NCBI GenBank assembly: GCA_023421395.1
Contig: JAEZTL010000030.1
Coordinates: forward strand, 1-32,972
Origin: Bacillota bacterium
Lineage (GTDB): Bacteria; Bacillota; Clostridia; Christensenellales; Aristaeellaceae
Reading direction: 5' to 3'
DNA length: 32,972 bases
In this document: piece after piece, positions 1 to 7,864 of the stretch
Position numbering within the stretch: position 1 is the first letter of the stretch
Layout: each line of letters begins with the position of its first letter
Translations under genes and position numbers: made by a program
Notes under the pieces: model-generated
What the model was told of the DNA's origin: nothing
Database searches by the model: none
The model's input: only the letters and a program-made list of their open reading frames with translations

Positions 1-112
1 TTCCTTCAGCCCTTTCTGCCACACCTTCCTGTGTAACAGAAAGAGTCTACCATCCGCCCAACACCCACCGCCACTTTATGACATTTTTTCCGCGCCATTT
101 TTTATCATTTTA

Positions 113-704
113 TCACCGCCACTGACATACCGTAACGACGCGGATGGGGCCCATAAGCATAGTGGGGGGATTCGCGCTGCGCAGGCATGATCGATTGGGG
201 ACGTTTCGGAGCGCATCGCGGGCAGCGCATTCGTGCTCGATGTTGCCCATCGGTTGGTTGGCTTCGCGCTTTCCGGGAAAGCGTCGGCGGGAATCGAACT
301 CCGCCTTGATCAGCTCGGATGCCGATTCGGCCACCGCGTTGTCGTAGGGGCAGCCCTTCATGCGCATGGAAGGGCCGACTCGGAGGCTGGCGAGCGGCTC
401 GTCGGTCAGGGCGCTGCCGAACTCGCTGCCCCGATCCGTATGGAACAGCTTGATATCAAAGAGGCTCTCTTTCACCGTCGAAAGAGCCTGGTATGCCAGT
501 CCGGCATTGTTCGCCTAGCGCTCTCCTAATGTCCTCCCGCGCGTCCGGCGCCGATAGGATGCAGATGTACGCCCATCGCATCCAAATCCGGATATGCGCC
601 GGATCGCTGACCACACAGCCCCCGAGATAATGGATATTCAAATCCCGGCCATGAAGGTTAGAATTGGCCGTTTCATGACGCTTGATTGCACGTTGTTCAA
701 ACAC
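113..704 (-). pseudogene. IS3-family transposase remnant (frameshifted)
   Basis: Two overlapping minus-strand frames together resemble the integrase-core region of an IS3/IS150-group transposase. The upstream frame (about 704 to 520) has CVVSDPAHIR and RWAYICILSAPDAREDI, matching the family pattern VVSDLTYVRV...WxYVCLLIDLxxREI. The downstream frame (about 520 to 290) has LAYQALSTVKESLFDIK, LFHTDRGSEF and SMRMKGCPYDNAVAES, with the second and third catalytic acidic residues of the DDE triad expected there. The frames are joined only by a frameshift near 505-530, with an in-frame TAG just upstream of the second part. After LIKAEF the expected C-terminus (YVNWFNNxRIHSxLGY) is missing. No complete N-terminal orfA or clear terminal repeats are visible. 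This is a dead fragment, not an active element. Confidence 0.8.
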
Positions 705-832
705 GGCATCCCCCGGAGCGAAGTCATCGGGGAATGCGATGTGTTGATATCCGAGTCAATCGTTAGGACAAAGCGGATCAATGCGACCTTTATGGCCGCA
801 TGCTCGGGCGGAAGCGCCTTGAACGTTACGTA

Positions 833-1714
833 TTACCCATGCCAGTGTCTGCGGAATGCGCCCGGGGTCATCCCCTCGCTCTTTTTGAATAGATCAATAA
901 AGTGCCCCACACGCTCGATACCGACGCGCGCCGAGATTTCCGCGACAGGCAGATCGGTCGAGCGGAGCAGCGTCTTTGACTGGTGGATCCTTGTCATGAC
1001 CAGGTATTCGTGCGGAGTCGAGCCCGTATAACGCTTAAAGAGCCGTAGAAAGTGATATTTATTAAGATTGCACATCTGACTCATTTCATCCAATGTCACG
1101 GCTTTGTTGTAATTTGTCATAATATATGACTTGACATTTCGAATGTACTCCGGTGTCAGATTGTCCTCGCGGTTAGCTGCTGCCAGGATGCAGGAGACCA
1201 TGATCTTTGTGACCATGCCGGACGCGCGGATCTCCTCGCACGGATCCACTTCACCCAGAGAATAGGTTTCTATCATTTCACTCAGCATCATAGACAGGTT
1301 GTTTCCCGGCGGGAGCCGCACGACCGGCTTTTGCTCGTTGTACTCCTGGAAAAGCTGGTAGTACTGCTTGCAGGGGTCGCCGTAGAAGTGTATCCATATG
1401 ACGTGCCAGTTCCCCGTGTCAGGCGACGTATAGTATTTCTGATAGTTCTGGCAATCAATCCAAAAGCACTCGCCCGGCTGGACACGGTAGGTATTGCCCT
1501 GATATTCCAGCACGCCCTCCCCGCTGATCGTATATTTCAAAAGGTAGGATGGGAGCCACTCCCTCTGCGTATAAAAGCCAGGGCTGGCGTAAAAATTTCC
1601 AAGTTCCTGCACATAGGGAATCGCGTTTTTTGAGAGCATCCCCCACGGAAACTGGTTGGAATTTACCAATAACCATGTTGAACTGGGTTCCAGATCATGT
1701 TCGTAAAGCAGCAT
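833..1714 (-). CDS. AraC-family transcriptional regulator
   Basis: A 293-residue one-component regulator. The N-terminal half (about residues 20-150) is the cupin-like AraC effector-binding domain, recognisable by GEGVLEYQGNTYRVQPGECF and WHVIWIHFYG. The C-terminal ~100 residues hold the two helix-turn-helix motifs of the AraC/XylS family: VTLDEMSQMCNLNKYHFLRL and VAEISARVGIERVGHFIDLF, followed by the family ending GMTPGAFRR. The start ATG at 1714 follows GAAAGGAA. It is divergent from the FGGY kinase operon with a 199-bp shared intergenic region, the usual layout for an AraC activator that senses the substrate of the neighbouring importer and kinase. The effector is not readable from sequence; a pentose or polyol is the contextual guess. 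Confidence 0.92.
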   Translation of the reverse strand: MLLYEHDLEPSSTWLLVNSNQFPWGMLSKNAIPYVQELGNFYASPGFYTQREWLPSYLLKYTISGEGVLEYQGNTYRVQPGECFWIDCQNYQKYYTSPDTGNWHVIWIHFYGDPCKQYYQLFQEYNEQKPVVRLPPGNNLSMMLSEMIETYSLGEVDPCEEIRASGMVTKIMVSCILAAANREDNLTPEYIRNVKSYIMTNYNKAVTLDEMSQMCNLNKYHFLRLFKRYTGSTPHEYLVMTRIHQSKTLLRSTDLPVAEISARVGIERVGHFIDLFKKSEGMTPGAFRRHWHG

Positions 1715-1772
1715 GGCATTTCCTTTCGTTCACTAAGTCAATTATGTGTAATTATTCCCCAATTCCCTGAGA

Positions 1773-1877
1773 TTGACATGTGGTCATTTCCGATGTAAAT
1801 TAATTATAATAAAATTGTTTATAGACGTAAATGCGGCAATATATATAAATTTTTTTTGCGCACATTTGGCCTATAAT
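1773..1877 (+). promoter_or_regulatory. Candidate promoters of the kinase operon
   Basis: Two possible sigma-A promoters lie between the AraC gene and the kinase. One has TTGACA at 1773-1778, a 17-bp spacer and TAAATT at 1796-1801. The other has a perfect TATAAT at 1872-1877 with no good -35 (an A/T run at the expected place), a pattern typical of activator-dependent promoters. The second is closest to the kinase start at 1914. The AraC protein is the likely activator. The A/T-rich DNA between the two could hold its binding site, but no clear direct repeat was identified. Confidence 0.5.
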
Positions 1878-1913
1878 ACAGCTGCCTGCAGGCGCGTGGG
1901 GTGTATACGTAAC

Positions 1914-3419
1914 ATGAAAGATACGATTCTGGCTGTTGATATCGGTACGACAAATGTCAAATGTGTGGTTGCAACGCGTGACATGCACGTTTTGTCCGAT
2001 GCGGGAAGCGAATATAAGACGCAATCTACTGGAATTGCCTATCATGAGCAAGACCCGGAAGACTGGTGGACGCATACCAAAGCGGCGATTGCCGGAGCAT
2101 TGCGCAAGGCCGGTGTTCTTCCGTCAAACGTGGCAGCGATCGCGGTCAGTTCCCAGGCTCCGACAATGTTGCCCGTCGACCGTACGGGACGGGCCGTGCA
2201 CCCGGCGCTGATCTGGATGGATCGCCGTGGGGAAGCCCAGTGCCGGCAAATGGAGCGGGACATGGGTGCGGAATTTATCTATGCCACAACGGGGAATGTG
2301 TCCGATCCGTTTTATACATTCGGCGAGTTGCTCTGGTTTAAGGAGAACCTGCCAAGCCACTACGAACGGACAGATTGCGTAATGCAGGCCAATGGCTACG
2401 TCAACTTACGCCTCACCGGCGAAAGGACCATCGACCGTGCGCACGCAAGCATCACACAATGCTTCGATGTCGATCGTGGTGACTGGAGCGACGACATGCT
2501 GTCGGCCTATGGGATTCCCCGCTCGCTTTTCCCGCGCGTAGTGGACACGGACGAGGTGATTGGCGGCGTTTCCGCACTCGCTGCCCGCGAGACCGGGATC
2601 CCGGAGGGTACCCCGGTTCTCGGCGGCTCGGTCGACGGCGCGGCGGCGGCGCTGGAAGGAGGGGTCTCTCACGGCGGAGCGGCTGTGGAGATGTCCGGCA
2701 CATCGTCGGTGCTTCTTGTCGGCACGAACGGGAAGTATACCAGCCCAAACCTGACCTATATGTACAGCGCAATCCGCGGCCAACACCTGTTGCTGGGCTG
2801 CATGAGCAGCACTGGCGGGGCCCTGAAGTGGTATCGGGACAACGTCTACTCGAACAAATCGGAGGAGAGCTATGCGGCCATGGATCGGGAGATCGAGTTG
2901 GATTGCCCCGCTCCGACGCCGCTGATTTTCCTCCCTTATCTGGCGGGAGAGCGCGCACCCATTTGGGATGTGCATGCCAAGGGGGCGTTTCTCGGGATTA
3001 CCTTCAAAACGAAGCAAGCGGACCTGCTTCGGGCCATGCAGGAGGGCGCGGCCTTCGCGCTGCAGGACAACGTTGCAGAGGTCAGGCGCGCCGGGGCCGT
3101 CGTCCGGTCGCTGCGCGCGGTTGGCGGTTCGACAAGGAGCGACATCTGGATGCGCATTAAGGCGTCTGTGGTCAATCTGCCAATCGAGATTCCGAAATCC
3201 AACTTAGGCGCACCGGGCGGGCTTCTGGCGATTCTGAGCAGTCGACTGGGAGAATACTCCTCTATTCAGGAAGCGGTTGATGCCCTGGTTAAAATAGACC
3301 GTGTCGTCGAGCCAGTGTCCGCATGGGTTCCCTGGTACCAAGAGCAGTTTGAACTGTTTAAAGAGCACTATCGGCAAACAAAGTCGTCCTTTGAACGGGC
3401 GGATCAGATGAGGCTGTAG
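1914..3419 (+). CDS. FGGY-family carbohydrate kinase (xylulokinase-like)
   Basis: A 501-residue sugar kinase that would transfer phosphate from ATP to a ketose or polyol in the cytoplasm. FGGY marks visible: N-terminal phosphate-1 motif LAVDIGTTNVKC (residues 6-17), IWMDRRG, catalytic Asp241 in GSVDGAAAALEGG, MSGTSSVL, the FLPYLAGERAPIWD segment, and the ATP-site AVGGSTRSDIWMRI near residue 400. Overall pattern and length fit the xylulokinase branch best, but FGGY substrate range cannot be read reliably. I chose ATG 1914 because the open frame further upstream runs through the promoter. The ribosome site is weak (GTGGGG, about 10 nt upstream). It is first in the operon, 2 bp before the SDR gene. 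A pentulose such as xylulose or ribulose is the best guess, and the lyxose isomerase at 30.6 kb would make xylulose. Confidence 0.9.
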   Translation: MKDTILAVDIGTTNVKCVVATRDMHVLSDAGSEYKTQSTGIAYHEQDPEDWWTHTKAAIAGALRKAGVLPSNVAAIAVSSQAPTMLPVDRTGRAVHPALIWMDRRGEAQCRQMERDMGAEFIYATTGNVSDPFYTFGELLWFKENLPSHYERTDCVMQANGYVNLRLTGERTIDRAHASITQCFDVDRGDWSDDMLSAYGIPRSLFPRVVDTDEVIGGVSALAARETGIPEGTPVLGGSVDGAAAALEGGVSHGGAAVEMSGTSSVLLVGTNGKYTSPNLTYMYSAIRGQHLLLGCMSSTGGALKWYRDNVYSNKSEESYAAMDREIELDCPAPTPLIFLPYLAGERAPIWDVHAKGAFLGITFKTKQADLLRAMQEGAAFALQDNVAEVRRAGAVVRSLRAVGGSTRSDIWMRIKASVVNLPIEIPKSNLGAPGGLLAILSSRLGEYSSIQEAVDALVKIDRVVEPVSAWVPWYQEQFELFKEHYRQTKSSFERADQMRL

Positions 3420-3421
3420 CA

Positions 3422-4171
3422 ATGTTTTCTTTGAACGGGAAAAAGGCGGCCGTGACCGGCGGCTCGCGTGGAATAGGCCGCGAAATCTGCCTCGAGCTGG
3501 CGCGCGCGGGCGCGGACGTAGCGCTCGCCTATCACCGCAGCGCCGACAGCGCGGAGGCGGTCGCGGCGGAGATCCGCTCAATTGGCAGAAATGCCATTGC
3601 GCTCAAAGCCGACTTTTCCAAGGCGGATGAGTCTGGCGCATTCATAGAAAGGAGCGCCGAGTCGCTCGGTGGTTTGGACATCCTCGTGTACTGTGCGGGC
3701 GTCTTCCTGCAGTCCGGCGTCGAGCAGATCGCGGACGAGGACTGGTATGGGGTCATGCGGATCAACCTTGATGGCGCTTTCTTTGCCTGCCGCGCTGCGA
3801 CGCCGCATCTGAAGCGGAGCGCAGGGGGGAGAATCATTCTCTATTCGTCGCAGGCGGCGCTCGCCGGGACGGGGCACGGAGCGCACTACGGCGCTTCGAA
3901 AGCGGGGCTGCTCGGTTTGACGTATTGCCTGGCCAAGGAGTTGGGGCCGGATGGCATCACCGTCAACGCAGTCCTTCCGGGGCGGATCGAAACCGAAATG
4001 CTTGACTACGCATCCGAGACGCGGAGAAGGGAATGGCTCATGTCCACGCCGCTTCGGTATATCGGGGAGACGCGAGACGCGGCAGGGATTGCGGTATTCC
4101 TCGCATCCGAGGAAGCACGCTACATCACCGGCGCAAAGATCAATGTCAACGGCGGCTTGATCACCGGATAG
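3422..4171 (+). CDS. SDR-family NAD(P)-dependent dehydrogenase
   Basis: A 249-residue classical short-chain dehydrogenase. The Rossmann glycine motif TGGSRGIG is at residues 12-19 and the catalytic triad Ser143, Tyr156, Lys160 (YGASK) is intact. The usual NNAG is YCAG. The C-terminus IAVFLASEEARYITGAKINVNGG is typical of FabG-like members, a family that includes many polyol, gluconate and sugar-alcohol dehydrogenases. It starts 2 bp after the kinase stop, so it is almost certainly co-transcribed and perhaps translationally coupled. In a kinase/ribose-class importer operon the likely role is oxidation of a polyol or sugar acid to the ketose used by the kinase. This is inference; fatty-acid FabG is unlikely because no fatty-acid genes are nearby. 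Confidence 0.9.
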   Translation: MFSLNGKKAAVTGGSRGIGREICLELARAGADVALAYHRSADSAEAVAAEIRSIGRNAIALKADFSKADESGAFIERSAESLGGLDILVYCAGVFLQSGVEQIADEDWYGVMRINLDGAFFACRAATPHLKRSAGGRIILYSSQAALAGTGHGAHYGASKAGLLGLTYCLAKELGPDGITVNAVLPGRIETEMLDYASETRRREWLMSTPLRYIGETRDAAGIAVFLASEEARYITGAKINVNGGLITG

Positions 4172-4194
4172 CGAAGTACTCAGGAGGAAATGCA

Positions 4195-5226
4195 ATGAAA
4201 TGCCTTGCAATCGGCGATATTCTGCTTCCGGCTGAAGCCTGCGACCAGGCGATACGCGGCCAAAAATGGGCGAGTGAATACGACTCGTTTAACTGGGGGG
4301 TCACCAAGGAGCGCGATGAAACTCGACATGTGGTGCGGCAGATGGAAACGCACGGCCACCGCGCGTTTCTGCCTTCGCAGGAAGAGCTTGCGCGCCTGAA
4401 GGACATAGAAGTGCTAATGACGCATCTTTATACCGTTCCATCGGAAGTCTTCGAAGCCGCACCGAAGCTAAAGTACATCCTGAGCGCGCGCGGCGGCCTC
4501 GAAAACATCGATCTGGAGGCGGCGAAACGCCATGGCGTGAGCATCATCCATTGCCCGGCGCACAACGCCGTTGCCGTCGCAGAATACACCATCGGCCTGA
4601 TGCTCGCAGAGTCCCGCAACATCGCCCGCGCGCACTTGGGCCTGGTCTCCGGTGCATGGATCGAGCGATACCCCGATTCGCAGGCCATTCCAGAGTTGCG
4701 CGGATCAACGGTTGGCGTTATCGGCTTTGGAACCATTGGAAGACTGGTGAGCGAGCGCCTGCAGGCCTTCGGGGCGAAGGTTCTCGTGACAGACCCATTT
4801 TTACCCGACGAGGAAATCTCTCGGGCGAACTGCGTGCCTGTCACCAAGGATGAACTGCTTAAAAAGAGCGAGTTTGTGACGCTGCACGGCCGGATCAGGC
4901 AGGGGGAGCCGCCCATCATCGGCAAGGCGGAGCTGGCGCTCATGCGTCCGGATGCCTTTCTGATCAATACCGCACGCGCGATGCTGGTGGACATGGACGC
5001 ACTATACGACGCGCTCAAAGAGCGCAGGATCATGGGCGCGGCGCTCGATGTATTCTCGGCTGAACCACTCCCGAAGAACTACAAATTTCTGCAACTCGAC
5101 AACGTCACGCTGACAAACCATCGGGGCGGAGACACAATCAACTCCTATGTAAAGGCCCCGGAACTACTCGTCGAACAACTCAATGAGCTGCTGGAGAAGG
5201 GTCATACGCGAAGCTTGGTTCGCTGA
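4195..5226 (+). CDS. D-isomer-specific 2-hydroxyacid dehydrogenase family protein
   Basis: A 343-residue NAD(P)-dependent oxidoreductase of the D-2-hydroxyacid dehydrogenase/phosphoglycerate dehydrogenase family. The start ATG at 4195 has a strong AGGAGG site; the longer upstream frame overlaps the SDR gene and is rejected. The nucleotide-binding motif GFGTIG is at 177-182. The catalytic Arg261 (NTARAMLVD), Glu290 (DVFSAEP) and His309 (NHRGG) are all present. The HRGG context replaces the more common HIGG or HIAG. It sits 23 bp after the SDR gene. It may reduce an oxo-acid or reoxidise a sugar-acid intermediate; the exact substrate is unknown. Confidence 0.88.
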   Translation: MKCLAIGDILLPAEACDQAIRGQKWASEYDSFNWGVTKERDETRHVVRQMETHGHRAFLPSQEELARLKDIEVLMTHLYTVPSEVFEAAPKLKYILSARGGLENIDLEAAKRHGVSIIHCPAHNAVAVAEYTIGLMLAESRNIARAHLGLVSGAWIERYPDSQAIPELRGSTVGVIGFGTIGRLVSERLQAFGAKVLVTDPFLPDEEISRANCVPVTKDELLKKSEFVTLHGRIRQGEPPIIGKAELALMRPDAFLINTARAMLVDMDALYDALKERRIMGAALDVFSAEPLPKNYKFLQLDNVTLTNHRGGDTINSYVKAPELLVEQLNELLEKGHTRSLVR

Positions 5227-5257
5227 AGCGGGCTTTTCAATCGCTGAGTCTATTTTC

Positions 5258-5272
5258 ACCGGAATTTCCGGT
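5258..5272. promoter_or_regulatory. Short palindrome before the binding-protein gene
   Basis: ACCGGAA-T-TTCCGGT is a perfect inverted repeat in the 76-bp gap between the 2-hydroxyacid dehydrogenase and the sugar-binding protein. It could be a regulator site or form a 5-bp hairpin just upstream of the next ribosome site (AAGGAGG near 5290). No U-tract follows, so it is not a standard terminator. Function unknown. Confidence 0.3.
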
Positions 5273-5302
5273 TGAGAGCAATATGACAAGGAGGATGTAT
5301 TC

Positions 5303-6229
5303 ATGAAGAGACTCTTGAGCCTGACGGTTGCCCTGGTACTCATGCTGAGCTTTGGTTCCGCTTTCGCAGAAGGCAAGACACTCGCATTCCTGCCCCCGGC
5401 CATGATCAGCCCGTACTATGCATCCTGTATTGCCGGCGCGAAGCCTGCCGCCGAGGAGCTCGGCTATGAACTGCTGGTCGTCGCGCCGAACTCGGAGAGC
5501 GATTATGCCGCGCAGGTTCAGATCGCCGAGGATATGATCGCCCGCGGGGTCGACGGCATCATTCTCTGCGCCATCAATACCGACGCGATCGTAACCGCAG
5601 TCAAGAAAGCCAACGAGGCCAATATCCCCGTGGTGATGTTCAACGTGCAGAACGAACTTGCCGGTGGCACAGTCGACTGCTACGTCACCTATGACCAGCG
5701 CGCTGGCGGCGCGAAGGTCGCGGATTACATGGCGCAGGTCGTTGGCGATCAGGAGACGAACGTCGCCGTTATCGAAGGTCTGCCCTCCACGCACACGACC
5801 GAGCGCATGGGCGGCTTTCGCGATCGCATCGAAGAGGCCTATCCCAACATTCACTTTGTTGGCTCGCAGCCCGGCAACTGGGAGCGCGAGGCTGGCATGA
5901 ACGCCGCCGCCAACATGATGCAGGCGCTGGATATCGACGCGTTCTTCGGCCTCTGCGATGAGATGAGCCTCGGCGCGGCGCAGGCCATCAAGCAGGCTGG
6001 CGGCAAGCAGCTGGTGTTCTCTTTTGACGGAAACCCCAACGCTGCGGAAGCCGTGAAGAACGGCGACCTGGTCAGCACGCTGGCGATCGGCGGCGTCCAG
6101 ACCGGTGAGCAGTGCGTTCGGATGATCGACAAGGTGATCAACGGCGAGACGGTGGATAAGTTCTATACGATCGATACCTTCATCGTGGATAAGGACAACG
6201 CGGACGACTACCTGAAGACGTTCAACTGA
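5303..6229 (+). CDS. Ribose-class ABC transporter substrate-binding protein
   Basis: A 308-residue secreted sugar-binding protein of the ribose/galactose type (periplasmic-binding-protein class I, RbsB-like). The first ~23 residues are a Sec signal (KR, hydrophobic LTVALVLMLSFGS, cleavage AFA-E). No lipobox cysteine is present, unusual for a Gram-positive binding protein. Family features: ISPYYASCIAGAK near the mature start, MIARGVDGIILCAINTDAI, the hinge segment IPVVMFNVQNE, and SFDGNPNAAEAVKNG in the C-terminal lobe. AAGGAGG lies just upstream. ATPase and permease genes follow directly, so this is the recognition component of that importer. Ligand unknown; monosaccharide, polyol or related compound expected. 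Confidence 0.93.
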   Translation: MKRLLSLTVALVLMLSFGSAFAEGKTLAFLPPAMISPYYASCIAGAKPAAEELGYELLVVAPNSESDYAAQVQIAEDMIARGVDGIILCAINTDAIVTAVKKANEANIPVVMFNVQNELAGGTVDCYVTYDQRAGGAKVADYMAQVVGDQETNVAVIEGLPSTHTTERMGGFRDRIEEAYPNIHFVGSQPGNWEREAGMNAAANMMQALDIDAFFGLCDEMSLGAAQAIKQAGGKQLVFSFDGNPNAAEAVKNGDLVSTLAIGGVQTGEQCVRMIDKVINGETVDKFYTIDTFIVDKDNADDYLKTFN

Positions 6230-6255
6230 TTCAACGGCATGCGGAAACATCGTGT

Positions 6256-6285
6256 GGGATATGCGCCGGACGCGGCGCATATCCC
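6256..6285 (+). other. Intercistronic hairpin after the binding-protein gene
   Basis: GGGATATGCGCCG, a GACG loop, then CGGCGCATATCCC form a perfect 13-bp stem in the 94-bp gap between the binding-protein and ATPase genes. It is followed by CCGATTG, not a U-tract, so it is unlikely to be a full terminator. Hairpins at this place can protect the upstream mRNA from 3' exonucleases and keep binding-protein expression above that of the membrane components. Similar structures follow both other binding-protein genes in this window. Confidence 0.75.
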
Positions 6286-6323
6286 CCGATTGTAATCAAC
6301 GCATCTTGGATAGGAGAAGCTCC

Positions 6324-7832
6324 ATGTCTGATTTATTGCAAATGGATGGCATCACCAAGAGGTTCCCGGGCGTATTGGCCCTTGACGACATTTCCCTCCA
6401 TGTCCGCAAGGGGGAAGTTCATGCGCTTCTTGGGGAAAATGGGGCGGGTAAATCCACCTTGATGAAAATCCTGGCCGGTGCCTATACGATGGATGCCGGG
6501 AAGATCACCTTTGAGGGAAAGCCGATTGTCATCAATTCTCCCAGGGACGCGCAGGCGATGGGGATCAGCATCATCTATCAGGAACTGAACCTCGTTCCGC
6601 AAATGACAGTGGCGGAAAACATCTTCCTGAGTTCGCTCCTGCAGAAAAACCGGGTCGCAATCGACTGGAAGGCGATTTACCGCAGAGCAGAGGAGCTGCT
6701 CAGATCGCTGGATGTCGACATCGATGTTCACAAGCGCGTGTCAAGCCTGGGCATCGCCCAGCAGCAGATGGTGGAAATTTGCAAAGCTTTAAACCGTGAA
6801 GCGAAGATCATCATCATGGACGAGCCAACCGCGCCCCTGACAGAACGGGAGACGAATCTGCTGTTCAAGACCATCGAAAAGCTCAGGTCCGAGGGCGTTT
6901 CCATTATATACATTTCTCACAGGCTTGAAGAGACAATGCGTATTGGCGACCGCGCGACCATCATGCGCGACGGCCGTACAGTCGTGACGGTTGACGTCGC
7001 CCAAACCAGCATCAACGAAATCATTCGCAACATGGTTGGCCATTCGCTGGAGGAGCAATTCCCGGCCCGGAACGCGGCGATTGGCGACGTGATTTTTGAA
7101 GCCAAAGGCATAGGCCGTGCGGGCGTGCTGGAGAACATAAGCTTCCGGGTTCGCCGGGGCGAGGTGTTGGGCATCTGCGGCCTGGTCGGCGCCGGGCGCA
7201 CAGAGACCGCCCGCGCGATCTTCGGGATCGATCCCAAGAACACGGGGAGTGTCCTGGTCGATGGACGGGAGGTCAAAATCAGCAAGCCCAAGGATGCCAT
7301 CCGGGCAGGCGTCGGTTTTGTCACTGAGGACAGAAAAGGAGAAGGCCTGCTGCTGATTCGCGACTGTAAGGAAAATATCTCGCTCGTTGCGCTGCAAGAT
7401 TTCGAACGGTTCATACACTTGAACTTGAAGGAAGAGGCTGAAAGTTGCCAGTCCTTCGTGGAGAAGCTGCGCATCAAGACGCCGTCGCTTCGTCAGAAGA
7501 CGCTCAACCTGTCGGGGGGAAACCAGCAGAAGATCGTATTGGCCAAGTGGCTGATGTCCGACGCAAAGATTCTCATACTGGACGAACCGACGCGCGGCAT
7601 CGACGTCGGCGCCAAAGTCGAAGTGTACAACATCATCAATACCATTGCCGCCAGCGGCAAGGCGGTCATCATGATTTCGTCGGAAATGACAGAGCTGATC
7701 GGCATGTGTGATCGGATTGTCGTTATGTGCCGCGGCCGGGTGATCGGTGAGGTGGCCAAGGAGGATTTCTCGCAGGAGCGGATCATGTACCTTGCGGCAG
7801 GCGGCGACGAATTCATCGGGCAAAAGGCGTAA
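6324..7832 (+). CDS. Ribose-class sugar ABC transporter double ATPase
   Basis: A 502-residue protein with two fused ABC domains, the RbsA/XylG/MglA architecture. The first domain has an intact Walker A GENGAGKST (37-45), Walker B IIIMDEPTAPLT and the switch region IYISHRLEE. The second has the degenerate P-loop GLVGAGRTE normal for this family, with intact signature LSGGNQQKIV and Walker B ILILDEPTRGIDVGAK. ATG 6324 is chosen because AGGAGA precedes it; frames starting upstream run through the intercistronic hairpin. It powers the permease encoded next. Confidence 0.95.
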   Translation: MSDLLQMDGITKRFPGVLALDDISLHVRKGEVHALLGENGAGKSTLMKILAGAYTMDAGKITFEGKPIVINSPRDAQAMGISIIYQELNLVPQMTVAENIFLSSLLQKNRVAIDWKAIYRRAEELLRSLDVDIDVHKRVSSLGIAQQQMVEICKALNREAKIIIMDEPTAPLTERETNLLFKTIEKLRSEGVSIIYISHRLEETMRIGDRATIMRDGRTVVTVDVAQTSINEIIRNMVGHSLEEQFPARNAAIGDVIFEAKGIGRAGVLENISFRVRRGEVLGICGLVGAGRTETARAIFGIDPKNTGSVLVDGREVKISKPKDAIRAGVGFVTEDRKGEGLLLIRDCKENISLVALQDFERFIHLNLKEEAESCQSFVEKLRIKTPSLRQKTLNLSGGNQQKIVLAKWLMSDAKILILDEPTRGIDVGAKVEVYNIINTIAASGKAVIMISSEMTELIGMCDRIVVMCRGRVIGEVAKEDFSQERIMYLAAGGDEFIGQKA

Positions 7833-7864
7833 AATGACAATTGTTGCAGGAGAGGATCGTTGAT

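Noticed and set aside
1773..1913. N-terminal extension of the FGGY kinase to a TTG at 1773
   Set aside because: The added segment runs through the promoter elements and encodes A/T-driven, non-conserved residues. The family motif LAVDIGTTN starts only a few residues after ATG 1914.
5237..6280. 347-residue open frame antisense to the first binding protein
   Set aside because: His/Asp/Val/Arg-rich shadow frame in GC-rich DNA, no ribosome site, no domain, and fully opposite a well-supported gene.
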